Source: Candidatus Fermentithermobacillaceae bacterium (GTDB lineage: Bacteria; Bacillota; Sulfobacillia; Fermentithermobacillales; Fermentithermobacillaceae). Taken from it: 64,000 bases of DNA. Every line of letters starts with the position of its first letter. Positions within the stretch are counted from its first letter, which is position 1. The stretch lies in contig DUSI01000049.1 of NCBI GenBank assembly GCA_012842685.1, positions 141,691-205,690 of the forward strand, read 5' to 3'. The translations under genes were made by a program, and so were the position numbers. Of this stretch, positions 37,557 to 46,976 are shown piece by piece. The notes under the pieces were generated by a model that saw only the letters and a program-made list of their open reading frames with translations, did no database searches and was not told the DNA's origin.

Positions 37557-37829
37557 ATGGACGCGCGGTACTTCGACATGCTCAGGCGCATCATGGAGCT
37601 TCAGTTCGTGACGCTCGAGCTGAACCTGTTTCTCGACACACATCCCTGCGACGAAAGGGCACTCCACGACTTCAAGGAAGCCCAAAAAGCCCTCACGCAA
37701 GCCATAGGGGAGTTCGAGAGGTCATTCCATCCTCTCTTTAGCTTCGGAATCGGACACGTCGAAGACGGCTGGAACTGGATCTCCGACCCGTGGCCGTGGG
37801 AGATCAACTGGCACAAAAGGAGGGGTTAA
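37557..37829 (+). CDS. cotJB: Spore coat protein CotJB
   Basis: A 90-aa helical coat protein matching CotJB: MLRRIMELQFVTLELNLFLDTHP, then HDFKEAQKALTQAIGEFERS and a Trp-rich tail. ATG 37557 lies just past the cotJA stop with GGAGGAGGGG ahead. It is the middle gene of the cotJABC operon. Confidence 0.93.
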   Translation: MDARYFDMLRRIMELQFVTLELNLFLDTHPCDERALHDFKEAQKALTQAIGEFERSFHPLFSFGIGHVEDGWNWISDPWPWEINWHKRRG

Positions 37830-37832
37830 GCC

Positions 37833-38462
37833 GTGTGGGTCTATCAGAAAACGCTTCAGTACCCTGCCGGAACGGTCAGCACGTGCAACCCGAAACTCGC
37901 GAAGGCCATCATTACGCAGTACGGAGGTCCCGACGGCGAGCTTGCGGCCTCGCTCCGCTATCTGACTCAGCGGTATTCCATGCCGATACCTGAGGCGAAG
38001 GCGGCTCTTACTGACATCGGTACCGAAGAACTCGCCCATATGGAGATCGTGGCGACGCTCGTCTACCAGCTCATACGCGACGCGAGCGTCGATGATATCA
38101 TCGCGGCAGGCCTGGAAGGCTACTACGCCGACCACGACAAGGGTCTATACTTCGTAAACGGCGACGGGGTGCCATGGACCGCCGCTTATATCCAGTCCAA
38201 GGGCGACCCGATAACAGACATGCACGAGAACATGGCGGCCGAACAGAAGGCGAGGTCAACCTACGAATACCTCATACAGATCTCAAATGCCTTCGGCGAC
38301 AAAGCGGTTACGGATACCCTCACGTTCCTGTGGCAGAGAGAGATCGTCCACTTCCAGAGGTTCGGAGAGGTCCTCAATCTCCTCCACGACTACTACAGCC
38401 GGGATCACATCTTCGAGATGCGCGGGTGGAACCCGTACAAAGTACCGGAGGTAGACAAGTAG
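37833..38462 (+). CDS. cotJC: CotJC, manganese-catalase-like spore coat protein
   Basis: A 209-aa protein of the Mn-catalase family found in spore coats. Metal-ligand Glu/His residues are recognisable in GTEELAHMEIV, HENMAAEQKARSTYEYLI and REIVHFQRFGEVL. GTG 37833 has AAAAGGAGGGG upstream. It is the last gene of the operon and would protect spores from peroxide. All three cot genes are within a few bases of each other, indicating one mother-cell-specific transcript. Confidence 0.95.
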   Translation: MWVYQKTLQYPAGTVSTCNPKLAKAIITQYGGPDGELAASLRYLTQRYSMPIPEAKAALTDIGTEELAHMEIVATLVYQLIRDASVDDIIAAGLEGYYADHDKGLYFVNGDGVPWTAAYIQSKGDPITDMHENMAAEQKARSTYEYLIQISNAFGDKAVTDTLTFLWQREIVHFQRFGEVLNLLHDYYSRDHIFEMRGWNPYKVPEVDK

Positions 38463-38538
38463 CTTAGAGTAACTTAAGCGAGGCTGAAGGGGCGGCGTTC
38501 CTGAGCGGTCATCCGCCTCCGCATCGGGCGAGGATCTA

Positions 38539-38557
38539 GGGGCGGTAAACCCGCCCC
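38539..38557. terminator. Hairpin between cotJC and the convergent gene
   Basis: GGGGCGG and CCGCCCC pair around a five-base loop about 80 bases after cotJC. No U-run. It could serve either convergent transcript. Confidence 0.4.
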
Positions 38558-38614
38558 ATCTTCGCGCTTTGCCTTCTGGCAGGTGCCCGATCCCGCGCGG
38601 GCAGGACCACGGGT

Positions 38615-39094
38615 TTATCCTTCCATCGCCCGGATCGCCGCCTTTATGGCGACTTCGATGGCCTTTCCGCACCGGCCGGTCCGGAACTGCTGCGACCACT
38701 GGGGCTGAATGCCTTCTCCAGAAGGGACAAAGCCGATTATCTCCCTGCACTGGGTTGTCCCCATGGCTTCCTTGAACTCTCTGGCGACTTCCTGGCCGAG
38801 TCTATAGCACAGCGCCTTCTTCTCTCCGTCGGCGGGGTCTGTCCGCCCGACCCTGGCGCTCATGGCCACTATGGCGCCCGTGAGGGCTCCGCAGGTCTCC
38901 CCCAGCCTGGCTACGCCTCCCCCAAGGCCCGTTCCGTAGCACGGTTTGAGGTCCTCGTTCCAGTACTGGCCCAAAGCCCAGATCGTGGTCTCGGCGCAGT
39001 TAAGACCCTTGAGCCTTATCTCGTGGGCTTTCTTGAGCAGGTCCTGGATCCTCTCTGTTCCTTCCGCGTCATTGACTCTCTCGGTTCCTTCCAT
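38615..39094 (-). CDS. C_GCAxxG_C_C family redox/Fe-S protein
   Basis: A 159-aa small Cys-containing protein of the C_GCAxxG_C_C family. The conserved pattern is visible as NCAETTIWALGQ, LKPCYGTG, GETCGALTGAIVA, CYRLGQEVAREF and TTQCREI. These proteins are common in anaerobes and are thought to bind a metal or redox group; biochemical function is not established. It is followed upstream on the same strand by the DUF362 ferredoxin gene, so a joint redox role is possible. Confidence 0.88.
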   Translation of the reverse strand: MEGTERVNDAEGTERIQDLLKKAHEIRLKGLNCAETTIWALGQYWNEDLKPCYGTGLGGGVARLGETCGALTGAIVAMSARVGRTDPADGEKKALCYRLGQEVAREFKEAMGTTQCREIIGFVPSGEGIQPQWSQQFRTGRCGKAIEVAIKAAIRAMEG

Positions 39095-39144
39095 CTGCCG
39101 CGCTTCCTCCCCCTGTCTGTCACTCTTCCCCGTCTCTCATCAGG

Positions 39145-40293
39145 TCACTTTCTGGCCAGACAATCTATGAACCTGTCCAGCGCCCTCGCGGCCATCCCCA
39201 TCCTGAGGCGGATGGCCCCAGACGGGCACATCTCGTGGCAGCAGTAGCACCTTATGCACCTGCTGTCGTCGATCACTGCCTTCTTCCTCACCACCGAGAT
39301 CACCTGCGGGGGGCATGACCGCTGGCACACCGCACATCCGGTGCACTTCTCCGTATCGACCACGGGCTTCGCGGTGATTGAGCTTTTCAGGATCCCGCCG
39401 AGCCTGAGGAGAGACCTGTGCCTGTTGCCGGTAGGCATCCTGAAATCCTTGATGACAAAGGATCCGGGCTCATCCCCGACGACTTCCACGTCGCGCTCGT
39501 ACATCGCGCCGGCGCCGCGCTCGGCGGCGGCCTTGAGGTACGGTATTCCCGCGGGATCGACGCCGGCGAGTCGGAGGGCCACCGAATCCAACGCTACCGG
39601 GTCACGAGAGGCCAGGATCGCGCCGAAGGGACGGGGCCTCCCGTGGGACGGCCCATCTCCGTCCATGGCGATGACGGCATCCAGCACGGAAACCGCAGGC
39701 CTTACTGCCAAGAGAAGATCTGTCAGCATGATTCCGAACTCTTCTCTCCCCTGGTACCTGAGATGATATTTGGCCTTGCGGGTACCCGGGATACAGCCGA
39801 ACAGGTTCTTAACGGCACCCGTATACCCCATGAAGCCGTGGGTCTTCATCTTGGCCACGCTTACGACGGCATCAGCCTCGAGGACCGGGCGGGCGAGGAA
39901 AAACTCCTTACACAGGCGCCCCTCCAGGAGCCTGAAATCCGAGCCTTCGTCAAAGGGAACCACTTCCACGCCCGCATCCCTGCACGCCTGGGCAACTCCG
40001 GATGCCTCCGCGGCACCTAAGGTATCGCCGCGGCCCGGGCTGTCTCCCACGGCCACCTTCCGTGCAACCTTCTTCACTTCGATGACTACTGCCTTGACTA
40101 CCTCTGGGTGGGTGGTTATGGCCAGCTCTGGCCGGGACGGAGAGAGCAGGTTGGGCTTGACGAGGCAGGTACTCTCCCGGGGGAGGAGGCATTCGACACC
40201 TCCCAGGAGCCGGAAGGCCCTCTCAACCGCCGCTCCCACGGCGCCGGGGTCATAGGAATCGCATCTCACAAGGGCTACACGGGCTTTGGCCAC
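39145..40293 (-). CDS. DUF362 domain protein with two 4Fe-4S clusters
   Basis: A 382-aa protein with an N-terminal DUF362 domain (TCLVKPNLLSP, AKMKTHGFMGYTGAVKNLFG, GPSHGRPRPFGAILAS) and a C-terminal ferredoxin with two CxxCxxCxxxCP sites (KCTGCAVCQRSCPP and RCIRCYCCHEMCPSGAI). GTG 40293 (VAKARVALV) has GGAGTGATCCCT before it. DUF362 proteins are suspected of electron-transfer or cofactor-related roles in anaerobes, but the function is unproven. The C_GCAxxG_C_C gene lies 50 bases downstream on the same strand. Confidence 0.92.
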   Translation of the reverse strand: MAKARVALVRCDSYDPGAVGAAVERAFRLLGGVECLLPRESTCLVKPNLLSPSRPELAITTHPEVVKAVVIEVKKVARKVAVGDSPGRGDTLGAAEASGVAQACRDAGVEVVPFDEGSDFRLLEGRLCKEFFLARPVLEADAVVSVAKMKTHGFMGYTGAVKNLFGCIPGTRKAKYHLRYQGREEFGIMLTDLLLAVRPAVSVLDAVIAMDGDGPSHGRPRPFGAILASRDPVALDSVALRLAGVDPAGIPYLKAAAERGAGAMYERDVEVVGDEPGSFVIKDFRMPTGNRHRSLLRLGGILKSSITAKPVVDTEKCTGCAVCQRSCPPQVISVVRKKAVIDDSRCIRCYCCHEMCPSGAIRLRMGMAARALDRFIDCLARK

Positions 40294-40425
40294 AGGGATC
40301 ACTCCAACTCGAGGATAAGTACATAGTACCACGGTGACCGCACCCTGAGGGCATCAAGAGTGGGAGACGATTTCCTTCCACACGGGCTGGACGAGAGCCC
40401 TCTTCGCTCAGGGATATCGAAGGCT

Positions 40426-42123
40426 CTACCCAAGCGTCACCACTACGCCGGCATCATCCACCATCGCCTTCGTGTGGGCAATGGTGATCACGGTCCGGCC
40501 TTGTGCCAAAAGGTCGACCGCCTGCTTGATGAGACGCTCTGATTCGGCGTCCACCGCCGAAGTGGGTTCGTCCAGGAGGAGGACGGGTGCATCTTTCAAG
40601 AACGCCCTGGCAATGCAGATACGCTGGCGCTGTCCGCCAGAGAGGTTTCCTCCCCTCTCACCAAGCACCGTGTCGAAGCCCGCGGGCAGCTCCTCGATGA
40701 AATCCGCGGCTCCCGCGGCTTGGGCCGCTCGCCTGACCTCCTGAGGAGTGGCGTCCGGCCTGCCGAGTAGGATGTTCTCCATGATGGTGCCCGGGATGAG
40801 CCAGGGCTCCTGGGGCACCACGGCGATCATCTCCCTGAGAACCCTGAGCGGCATCGAAGATATGCTCCTGCCGTCTATGAGGATATCGCCGGAAGCCGGA
40901 TCATAGATCCCGAGGAGCAGGCGGAACACGGTGCTCTTGCCCGAGCCGCTGGGACCTACTAACGCGGCCCGCGCACCGGCCGGGACGAAGAAGGAAAGCC
41001 CGTCGTGCACCAGTCTTGAACCGTAGGCGAACCGCACGTTGCGGAACTCTATGGAAGGAGGAGTGGCGACGCGCGGCCGGGCGGAGGGTTGCGCTCCGGC
41101 TCTTGCCCCTTCCTCTTCCCCGCGCCCATCCGCGTCGTCCCTTTCCTGCGGAATTCTACACGCTTCCTCAACCCTTTGGAATGCGGCCAGGTTCTGCTGG
41201 AGTCCAGCCCAGATCTCGCCCAGCCTTCCGAATGGGAAGAAAGCCCGCGAGCTCAGCTGCACGAGGCCGGTCGCGTCACCCGGGGTCAGCCTTCCTCGAA
41301 ACACCATGCTGCCCGCAATGAACATCATCCCGCCCATCCCTATAAACGGGATGGTCATGACAACGCCACTTTGGAGCGCCTGGAACAATCCCCTTCGCTT
41401 CCCTGAGCCGAGGTGTTTGTCGGCCACCCGGGCGAAGCGCTCTCCCATCTCCGCCTGAGCCCTCAAAGACTTCACCACGGCGATGCCGCCAAAGATGTTG
41501 GTCGCCGACTCGGATACGGCAGCCAGCGTCTCCTGGTATCGCTGGCCGGTTATCCTGAGGGGCTTCGAGACCAGGGCGCTCCCGAGGAAAGAAACCCCGG
41601 CCATAGCCACGAGCCCTATGGCCATCGGCCAGCTCCAGATAAAAAGCCAGGTCACCGACAGAACTATCAGGTATATCTGCTTTATCCCGTCTACGAAGGC
41701 CCTCATGCCTTCCTTGGCCGCCTCCACGTCGTTTTGTAGCCTGGATATCAGGTCTCCTGATTCGTGGGTGTCGAAATACTCGGCCTTTCCACCGGCAATC
41801 GCCTGGAAGAGCCGCCGTCTGAGGCTGAGCCCTGTATCTTCCACCACTATTGAGACCATATAGTGCCCGATAGCAGCGAGAGAAGCCCGGCAGGCCATGA
41901 CGGCCGTCAGGAACAAGACCGCATCCAGCACGGCACGGAGGTCAGCGGCGAGGGCGGCGTTGGTGACCAGCCGGATGCTCCAGGATATCCCGATGCTATC
42001 GGCCACCATGTCGACGACCGCCACGGCCAGCGTGGCGATGAGCAGGGGTTTCCTCTCGCCGGCTGCGTTCCAAAGGCTCTTTAGTCCCGCGGTCTTTCCT
42101 TCCACAGTACGGCCTCTCATCAC
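40426..42123 (-). CDS. ABC exporter half-transporter (membrane + ATPase), partner 2
   Basis: A 565-aa fused permease-ATPase of the ABC-B type: about six membrane segments in residues 25-310, then the ATPase with Walker A GPSGSGKST, signature LSGGQRQR, Walker B LLLDEPTS and switch His in ITIAHTKA. A charged low-complexity stretch (DDADGRGEEEGARAGAQ) links the domains. Catalytic Glu is intact. Its start overlaps the stop of the upstream half-transporter (GTGATG), so the two form a heterodimeric exporter. Cargo unknown (peptide, lipid or drug). Confidence 0.93.
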   Translation of the reverse strand: MMRGRTVEGKTAGLKSLWNAAGERKPLLIATLAVAVVDMVADSIGISWSIRLVTNAALAADLRAVLDAVLFLTAVMACRASLAAIGHYMVSIVVEDTGLSLRRRLFQAIAGGKAEYFDTHESGDLISRLQNDVEAAKEGMRAFVDGIKQIYLIVLSVTWLFIWSWPMAIGLVAMAGVSFLGSALVSKPLRITGQRYQETLAAVSESATNIFGGIAVVKSLRAQAEMGERFARVADKHLGSGKRRGLFQALQSGVVMTIPFIGMGGMMFIAGSMVFRGRLTPGDATGLVQLSSRAFFPFGRLGEIWAGLQQNLAAFQRVEEACRIPQERDDADGRGEEEGARAGAQPSARPRVATPPSIEFRNVRFAYGSRLVHDGLSFFVPAGARAALVGPSGSGKSTVFRLLLGIYDPASGDILIDGRSISSMPLRVLREMIAVVPQEPWLIPGTIMENILLGRPDATPQEVRRAAQAAGAADFIEELPAGFDTVLGERGGNLSGGQRQRICIARAFLKDAPVLLLDEPTSAVDAESERLIKQAVDLLAQGRTVITIAHTKAMVDDAGVVVTLG

Positions 42124-43973
42124 TGGGCATCACCGCCTTCCTCAGACGAGTCCTCGGGCGAAGGCGTCCTTGAGAGGCTGATTTCTCCGGTGAAAAGGCT
42201 CCAGTACAGACCGCGGCGCTTCAGCAAGTCCTCGTGGGTCCCCGCCTCCACGAGCCGGCCGGAATCCATAACGAGCACCACGTCAGCCATCTCCGCAACG
42301 TCAAACCGGTGGGTCACGATGAGGCAGGTAAGCTCCTCCCGGGAGGAGATGGCAGACAGGATCCGGGCTTCGGTCTCCCTGTCCAAGGAAGACGTCGGCT
42401 CGTCCAGGAGAAGCACCTGGGTACCCCTGAGAAAGCCGCGGGCAAGGCAAAGCCGCTGCCTCTGCCCGCCTGAAAGCAGCCCGCCGCGCTCCCCCACTTG
42501 GGAGGAGAGCCCCTGCGGGCCATCCAGGACAAACCCGGCGCAGGCCATCTCCAGACCTTCCGTCACCCTGGCATCTAGTCGCCCGTCGCCAAGGAGCGGC
42601 TCTCCAAGACCAAGCGCTAGGTTGTCGGCAACCGACCCGGCGAAGAGGAATGGTTCCTGGGGCACGTATGTGACCATCTCGCCCAGCTTTCCGAGCCGGT
42701 AGTACGCCATATCCAGCCCGCCTATGTAAACCCGTCCGGGCTCGGGCCTATAGAGCCCCGCGAGGACCTTCATGAGGGTACTCTTCCCGCAGCCGCTCCG
42801 GCCCACGATTGCGACCTTCTGGCCCCTCTTTACCTCGAAAGAAACCCCGTCGAGCGCCTTGACTCCTGGTTCGTACTCATAGGAAAGATCCCTGACGGAA
42901 ATGAGCGCGTCCAGAGGAGCATCCGTTGAGACGTCGCCGCCAGAAAAAACCGGGAGTCCCGGGACATCTGCAGTCAAATCGGAATCCACCTCAGCCTCCA
43001 CTATCTCCTTGACCCGCCCGTAAGCTCCCGCGGCCCTCCTGAGCCCCGCCAGATGCTGCCCGATGAGTCCGAGCGGGCTTATGTGGTCGGTGCAGATAGA
43101 CGAGGAGATCATCGCCCCGATGGTTATCTTGCCGGCCACCGCCAAGTACCCGCCGTAGCCGAAGGCGACGAGCACCACAACGGAAGCCCCGCTGAAAGCC
43201 CCGAGTATGGACTTGCTCACGCGCGCCGCGAGGCTCATCGCCTTGGCTCGCACTTCCCTGGCCCGCTCGAGGAAACCGCGCGCCACGTATTCCTGAGCGC
43301 TAAAGGACTTTATGACGGAGTGCCCTTCGACGGCGTTGAGCGCGTATGAAGAAAGCGCCCCCAAGGCTGCCTGGTACTCCTTGCCCACACTTCCCATGGC
43401 CCGGCCGGCGCGGGAGTTTATGACGGCCGCTAGGGCGAGCGACGCGATGACGGCGATCCCAAGGCGGGTGGCGATGAAAAGCAGGAAGAAGACGGCCCCA
43501 ATGGCCCTGAGGATGGTGGATAGAACCACATGCGCTGTCTCGAAGACGCGGGATGCCTCGCTAACGTCGGCGGTAAGCCTTGAGACCAAATCACCGCGAG
43601 AGAGCTTTTCAAACCTCCTGAGCGGCATGTCCATGGCCCTTCTCACGAACCTCTTTCTCAGCTCCGAGGCAACCGATTCAGTAAGGCCTACTCTCACGAG
43701 CACAGACCATGTTGAGGCAGCCGTCTCCAATAAGTAGGCTGCTATGTAAAGCAGTCCGTAGTTCAGAAAGTGCGCGTACTCTGCCTGAGCCACGCCGTCC
43801 AGGCAGCGGGCCAGGAAAACCGCACTCGCGACAGGAGTCACGGCTTTCAGAAAAAGCGTTGCGAAGAAGCTTCCCCACGCTGCCCAAGGTCTTCTGACGT
43901 AGCACCCCATCTCGCGGATGAACGCCGAGAGGGACGGTGAGGGGCGTTTGGAGAGAGCGTCATCCCGCACCAT
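42120..43973 (-). CDS. ABC exporter half-transporter (membrane + ATPase), partner 1
   Basis: A 617-aa fused permease-ATPase. Membrane domain at about residues 30-330, ATPase with GRSGCGKST, LSGGQRQR, LLLDEPTSSLD and switch His in LIVTHRFD. Both this and the partner keep the catalytic Glu and a canonical signature, unlike many heterodimeric exporters with one degenerate site. ATG 43973 begins MVRDDALSKRPSP. It overlaps the partner by four bases. Divergent from the ABC-2 operon, from which it is separated by an AT-rich patch. Confidence 0.93.
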   Translation of the reverse strand: MVRDDALSKRPSPSLSAFIREMGCYVRRPWAAWGSFFATLFLKAVTPVASAVFLARCLDGVAQAEYAHFLNYGLLYIAAYLLETAASTWSVLVRVGLTESVASELRKRFVRRAMDMPLRRFEKLSRGDLVSRLTADVSEASRVFETAHVVLSTILRAIGAVFFLLFIATRLGIAVIASLALAAVINSRAGRAMGSVGKEYQAALGALSSYALNAVEGHSVIKSFSAQEYVARGFLERAREVRAKAMSLAARVSKSILGAFSGASVVVLVAFGYGGYLAVAGKITIGAMISSSICTDHISPLGLIGQHLAGLRRAAGAYGRVKEIVEAEVDSDLTADVPGLPVFSGGDVSTDAPLDALISVRDLSYEYEPGVKALDGVSFEVKRGQKVAIVGRSGCGKSTLMKVLAGLYRPEPGRVYIGGLDMAYYRLGKLGEMVTYVPQEPFLFAGSVADNLALGLGEPLLGDGRLDARVTEGLEMACAGFVLDGPQGLSSQVGERGGLLSGGQRQRLCLARGFLRGTQVLLLDEPTSSLDRETEARILSAISSREELTCLIVTHRFDVAEMADVVLVMDSGRLVEAGTHEDLLKRRGLYWSLFTGEISLSRTPSPEDSSEEGGDAQ

Positions 43974-44229
43974 AGACCGGCCACCTACTTTCCATATCTA
44001 CCTCAGACTACTGCACAACATAAATTACGTCAATCATTATATTCAAGAATTTAAGGTCTGACTTAAAGAGTATTCCGGCGCGGCGAAGCTATGGCCGGCC
44101 ATACCCGGTAAGCTTGGTGCCGCCGAACACCCGTTGACCCTGGACGAGCGCTTGTGATAGAGTCTTGTGCGTTCGTCTTGGCTTTCCAGGCTGGATATCC
44201 TCGCCATCGGACACAGAGGAGCCTCAGGG
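43974..44229. promoter_or_regulatory. AT-rich divergent promoter region of two ABC operons
   Basis: The patch 44021-44075 is clearly AT-rich against its surroundings and contains an inverted repeat TTAAG-GTCTGA-CTTAA at 44051-44066. On the minus strand TTGACG with a 17-base spacer and TAGTCT is a plausible promoter; on the plus strand TTGACC at 44134 with GATAGA at 44156 is possible. Confidence 0.4.
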
Positions 44230-45045
44230 ATGTCTCTCAACGGACGAGTGGCCGATCGCGCCGGCCTTCGAAAATACACGGTCCTGGCCGTCAAAGGGTT
44301 CATACAGAACTTGCAGTACTCCGCCTCCCACCTCTTGAACTCGATCGCCAGCGCCATATTTGGCGTGCTTGGGGTTTACTTCTGGCTGAACGTGATCCCT
44401 CCCCAGGGCTTCGCGGGTTACTCGCCAGAGACCGTCGTCCATTACATCACCTTCAACCAGACCGTCGTGTGGTTCACCCAGTTCGGTATACGGGTACGGA
44501 ATAGGATTAGAGACTCGGTGCGGTCGGGAAACGTCGCGACGGAGCTCATCCGTCCCGTGGACTTCTACGCCTACCACATCGCCACCGAATACGGCTCTTT
44601 GCTCTACGGACTGGTCTTCAGGGGCATCCCTGTGGGTCTTATGCTGGCCCGGCTCGGTTACTATGTGCCAAGACACCCGGCGACTTGGGGATGGGCGCTC
44701 CTGGCCCTGCTCCTCGGCGGGTACATCGCGGCGGCAGACATGTACATGGTCGGACTCTCGTCGTTCTGGACAACCGAGGTCAGGACGGCGTACTGGGTAG
44801 TGAGCTCGTTGAGCCTCGGCCTCGGCGGGGCAACGTTCCCCCTGGAAGTCCTGCCCGACTGGCTGTACGAGATCGCCCGGCTGTCTCCTTTTGCGTGCCT
44901 GAACTACAACCCGGCCCGCATCTACCTCGAGCTTTCCGGTCCGGAACTGGTCATACCCGGCTTTGTCTGGGCGATCGTCGTGACGCTCATCGCGCGCGGC
45001 CTTACCGGCCTTGCCCGGAGGAAACTGGAGGTGCAAGGCGGATGA
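44230..45045 (+). CDS. ABC-2 type transporter permease 1
   Basis: A 271-aa polytopic membrane protein of the ABC-2 family (COG4587-like). Hydrophobic segments include ASAIFGVLGVYFWLNVI and WALLALLLGGYIAAADMYMVG; the signature-like RDSVRSGNVATELIRPVDFY precedes a TM pair. ATG 44230 follows GAGGAGCC; the longer ORF start is rejected. It overlaps the second permease by four bases (ATGA) and shares an operon with the ATPase downstream. Substrate unknown. Confidence 0.9.
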   Translation: MSLNGRVADRAGLRKYTVLAVKGFIQNLQYSASHLLNSIASAIFGVLGVYFWLNVIPPQGFAGYSPETVVHYITFNQTVVWFTQFGIRVRNRIRDSVRSGNVATELIRPVDFYAYHIATEYGSLLYGLVFRGIPVGLMLARLGYYVPRHPATWGWALLALLLGGYIAAADMYMVGLSSFWTTEVRTAYWVVSSLSLGLGGATFPLEVLPDWLYEIARLSPFACLNYNPARIYLELSGPELVIPGFVWAIVVTLIARGLTGLARRKLEVQGG

Positions 45046-45863
45046 TACGAGCACGCCTGAAGGGAGCCTTCCGGATAGTCAGGCTTTACTGGCTCCTGAT
45101 CTCGGCCGCCCTCAGAGCCAAGATGCAGTACAAGTTCGATTTCGTCGCGTCGCTCCTTGTCGAGAGCCTGATGGGCACCTACGACTACCTTGTGGCAGCG
45201 GCAGCCCTCTGGAGATTCCATACCGTAGCCGGGTGGAACATCTACGAGGTAGGCCTCCTCTACTCTGTCTCCAAGATCGGGTGGGGCCTCTACCGTGTGT
45301 TCCTGGAAGAAGTGGATAGGTTTGAGGGATACATCGTGCGGGGCGACTTCGACTCGGTGCTGGTGAAGCCCTATCCAAGCCTCTTCGTCCTGGCATCCCG
45401 GAATTTCGCCCTTGAGAGGCTTTCTTTCGTTGTGCAGGGCGCGGCCATAATGGCCATATCCCTGAAGGGGCTCCTCCCATCGGGCGCAGTAAGTCTCGCG
45501 GCCATATTTCACCTGGCGCTGGCTGTACTCTGGACGACCGTTCTCTTCTCAGCAGTGGGGATCGCCACCTCAGCGGCGGCTTTCGTTATCGTGAGGATAG
45601 AAGAACTTCAGGTGTTTACCCAAAACGCCACGAGCACCGCCACTCTCTACCCCCTGGAGATATACCCCAGGTGGCTGCGGAACATGCTCCTCTACTTCAT
45701 ACCGCTGGGAGTGGGCAACTACGTTCCAGTGCGATACCTTCTGGGCAAAGGTGGGACGTGGCTCAGCCTTGCGGCTCCCGCGGCTGCAGCGCTCGCAAGC
45801 ATGGCGGTAGCCCTCAAGCTCTGGCGCATGGGGGAAGCCCGGTACCACAGCACCGGGTCATGA
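45042..45863 (+). CDS. ABC-2 type transporter permease 2
   Basis: A 273-aa permease (COG3694-like). It parallels permease 1 with VEEVDRFEGYIVRGDFDSVLVKP-like topology (here EEVDRFEGYIVRGDFDSV) and membrane stretches such as LALAVLWTTVLFSAVGIATSAA. The true start is ATG 45042 inside the stop of permease 1; the ORF-track version reads about 119 codons of another frame. The two permeases probably form a heterodimer. Confidence 0.9.
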   Translation: MIRARLKGAFRIVRLYWLLISAALRAKMQYKFDFVASLLVESLMGTYDYLVAAAALWRFHTVAGWNIYEVGLLYSVSKIGWGLYRVFLEEVDRFEGYIVRGDFDSVLVKPYPSLFVLASRNFALERLSFVVQGAAIMAISLKGLLPSGAVSLAAIFHLALAVLWTTVLFSAVGIATSAAAFVIVRIEELQVFTQNATSTATLYPLEIYPRWLRNMLLYFIPLGVGNYVPVRYLLGKGGTWLSLAAPAAAALASMAVALKLWRMGEARYHSTGS

Positions 45864-45917
45864 GGCAGGAGACATCCGGGCGGCGCGCCCGCAAAGCACA
45901 TCAGGGAGGGGAAGAAA

Positions 45918-46976
45918 GTGGCCGTAAGCACGACCGGCGAGCAAGTCCTTGCGGTCAGCGCGAGGAACCTGAGCAAGTCCTATTTCGTCCCGGTGCGGAA
46001 ATCGGGCTTTCTGGGCGGGCTCCGCACCTTGCTGTCCCAGGAAAAGAGGCGCGTTGACGCCGTGCGGGACGTCTCTTTCGACATCCGTCCCGGCGAGTTC
46101 GTCGGCTACATCGGACCCAACGGGGCAGGGAAGTCCACGACAGTGAAGATGCTCACCGGGATACTACACCCCACTTCTGGAGAAGTGCTTGTGGACGGCC
46201 TTTCTCCCCAGACCCAGAGAAAAGAGCTGGCCAGGCGGGTCGGGGTGGTCTTCGGCCAGAGGACCCAGCTCTGGTGGGACCTCCCCACCGTCGACTCCTT
46301 CGACATCCTCGCGGCCATGTACGACGTGAGCCGGTCCGATTATCGCTCCTTCCTCAAAGAGTTCGACGACCTCCTGGGGATAGGCGAGTTCCTGGATACT
46401 CCCGTGAGGCGCCTCTCCCTCGGTCAGAGGATGCGGGCGGAGCTGGCGGCGGCCCTCATCCACAGGCCCAAGATCCTCTTCCTGGATGAACCCACCATCG
46501 GCCTTGACGTAGTCGCCAAGCGCACCATGCGTGAGTTCCTGGCGGAGATAAACGCGCGGCGCGATGTCACTGTCCTCCTTACCACCCATGACCTAAAGGA
46601 CATAGAGGAGCTCTGCCACCGGGTGATCATAATAAACCACGGAAGCCTTATCTACGACGGGACGCTGGAAGACCTGAGGCGTCACGCGGATCTGCCCACG
46701 GTCCTCGAAGTCCAGTACTACGGTCTGCCAGAAGGGCTCACCGCCGGAGCGTATGTGGGCCTTGGCGGAGAGGTCAGCCTTACGCCCGCTGACGGAGCGT
46801 GGCAGGTGGCCTCCATCGACCCCGGTTCCCGGTCGGTAAAGGTCCTTTTCGACAGAAGCCGCTGGCCCGCACCCGCCGTCATAGCCGCCATGCAGGCGCT
46901 CGGGGAGATCAGAGACGTATCCCTGGAGGAACCCGCCATCGAAGATATCATCCGGCGGATCCTGGAGACGAGGTAG
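45918..46976 (+). CDS. ABC-2 type transporter ATP-binding protein
   Basis: A 352-aa ATPase of the COG4586 type. Walker A is GPNGAGKST, signature LSLGQRMRAEL, Walker B ILFLDEPT, switch His in LLTTHDLKDIEEL. The long N-terminal insertion (PVRKSGFLGGLRTLLSQEKRR) and WWDLP are typical of this subfamily. A C-terminal domain of about 100 residues may be regulatory. GTG 45918 has GGGAGGGG upstream. It completes the permease-permease-ATPase operon. Its 3' end overlaps truD by 29 bases tail to tail. Confidence 0.93.
   Translation: MAVSTTGEQVLAVSARNLSKSYFVPVRKSGFLGGLRTLLSQEKRRVDAVRDVSFDIRPGEFVGYIGPNGAGKSTTVKMLTGILHPTSGEVLVDGLSPQTQRKELARRVGVVFGQRTQLWWDLPTVDSFDILAAMYDVSRSDYRSFLKEFDDLLGIGEFLDTPVRRLSLGQRMRAELAAALIHRPKILFLDEPTIGLDVVAKRTMREFLAEINARRDVTVLLTTHDLKDIEELCHRVIIINHGSLIYDGTLEDLRRHADLPTVLEVQYYGLPEGLTAGAYVGLGGEVSLTPADGAWQVASIDPGSRSVKVLFDRSRWPAPAVIAAMQALGEIRDVSLEEPAIEDIIRRILETR

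Noticed and set aside
44685-45041. N-terminal 119 codons of the 44685 ORF
   Set aside because: They lie over permease 1 in another frame; the second permease starts at ATG 45042 by four-base overlap.
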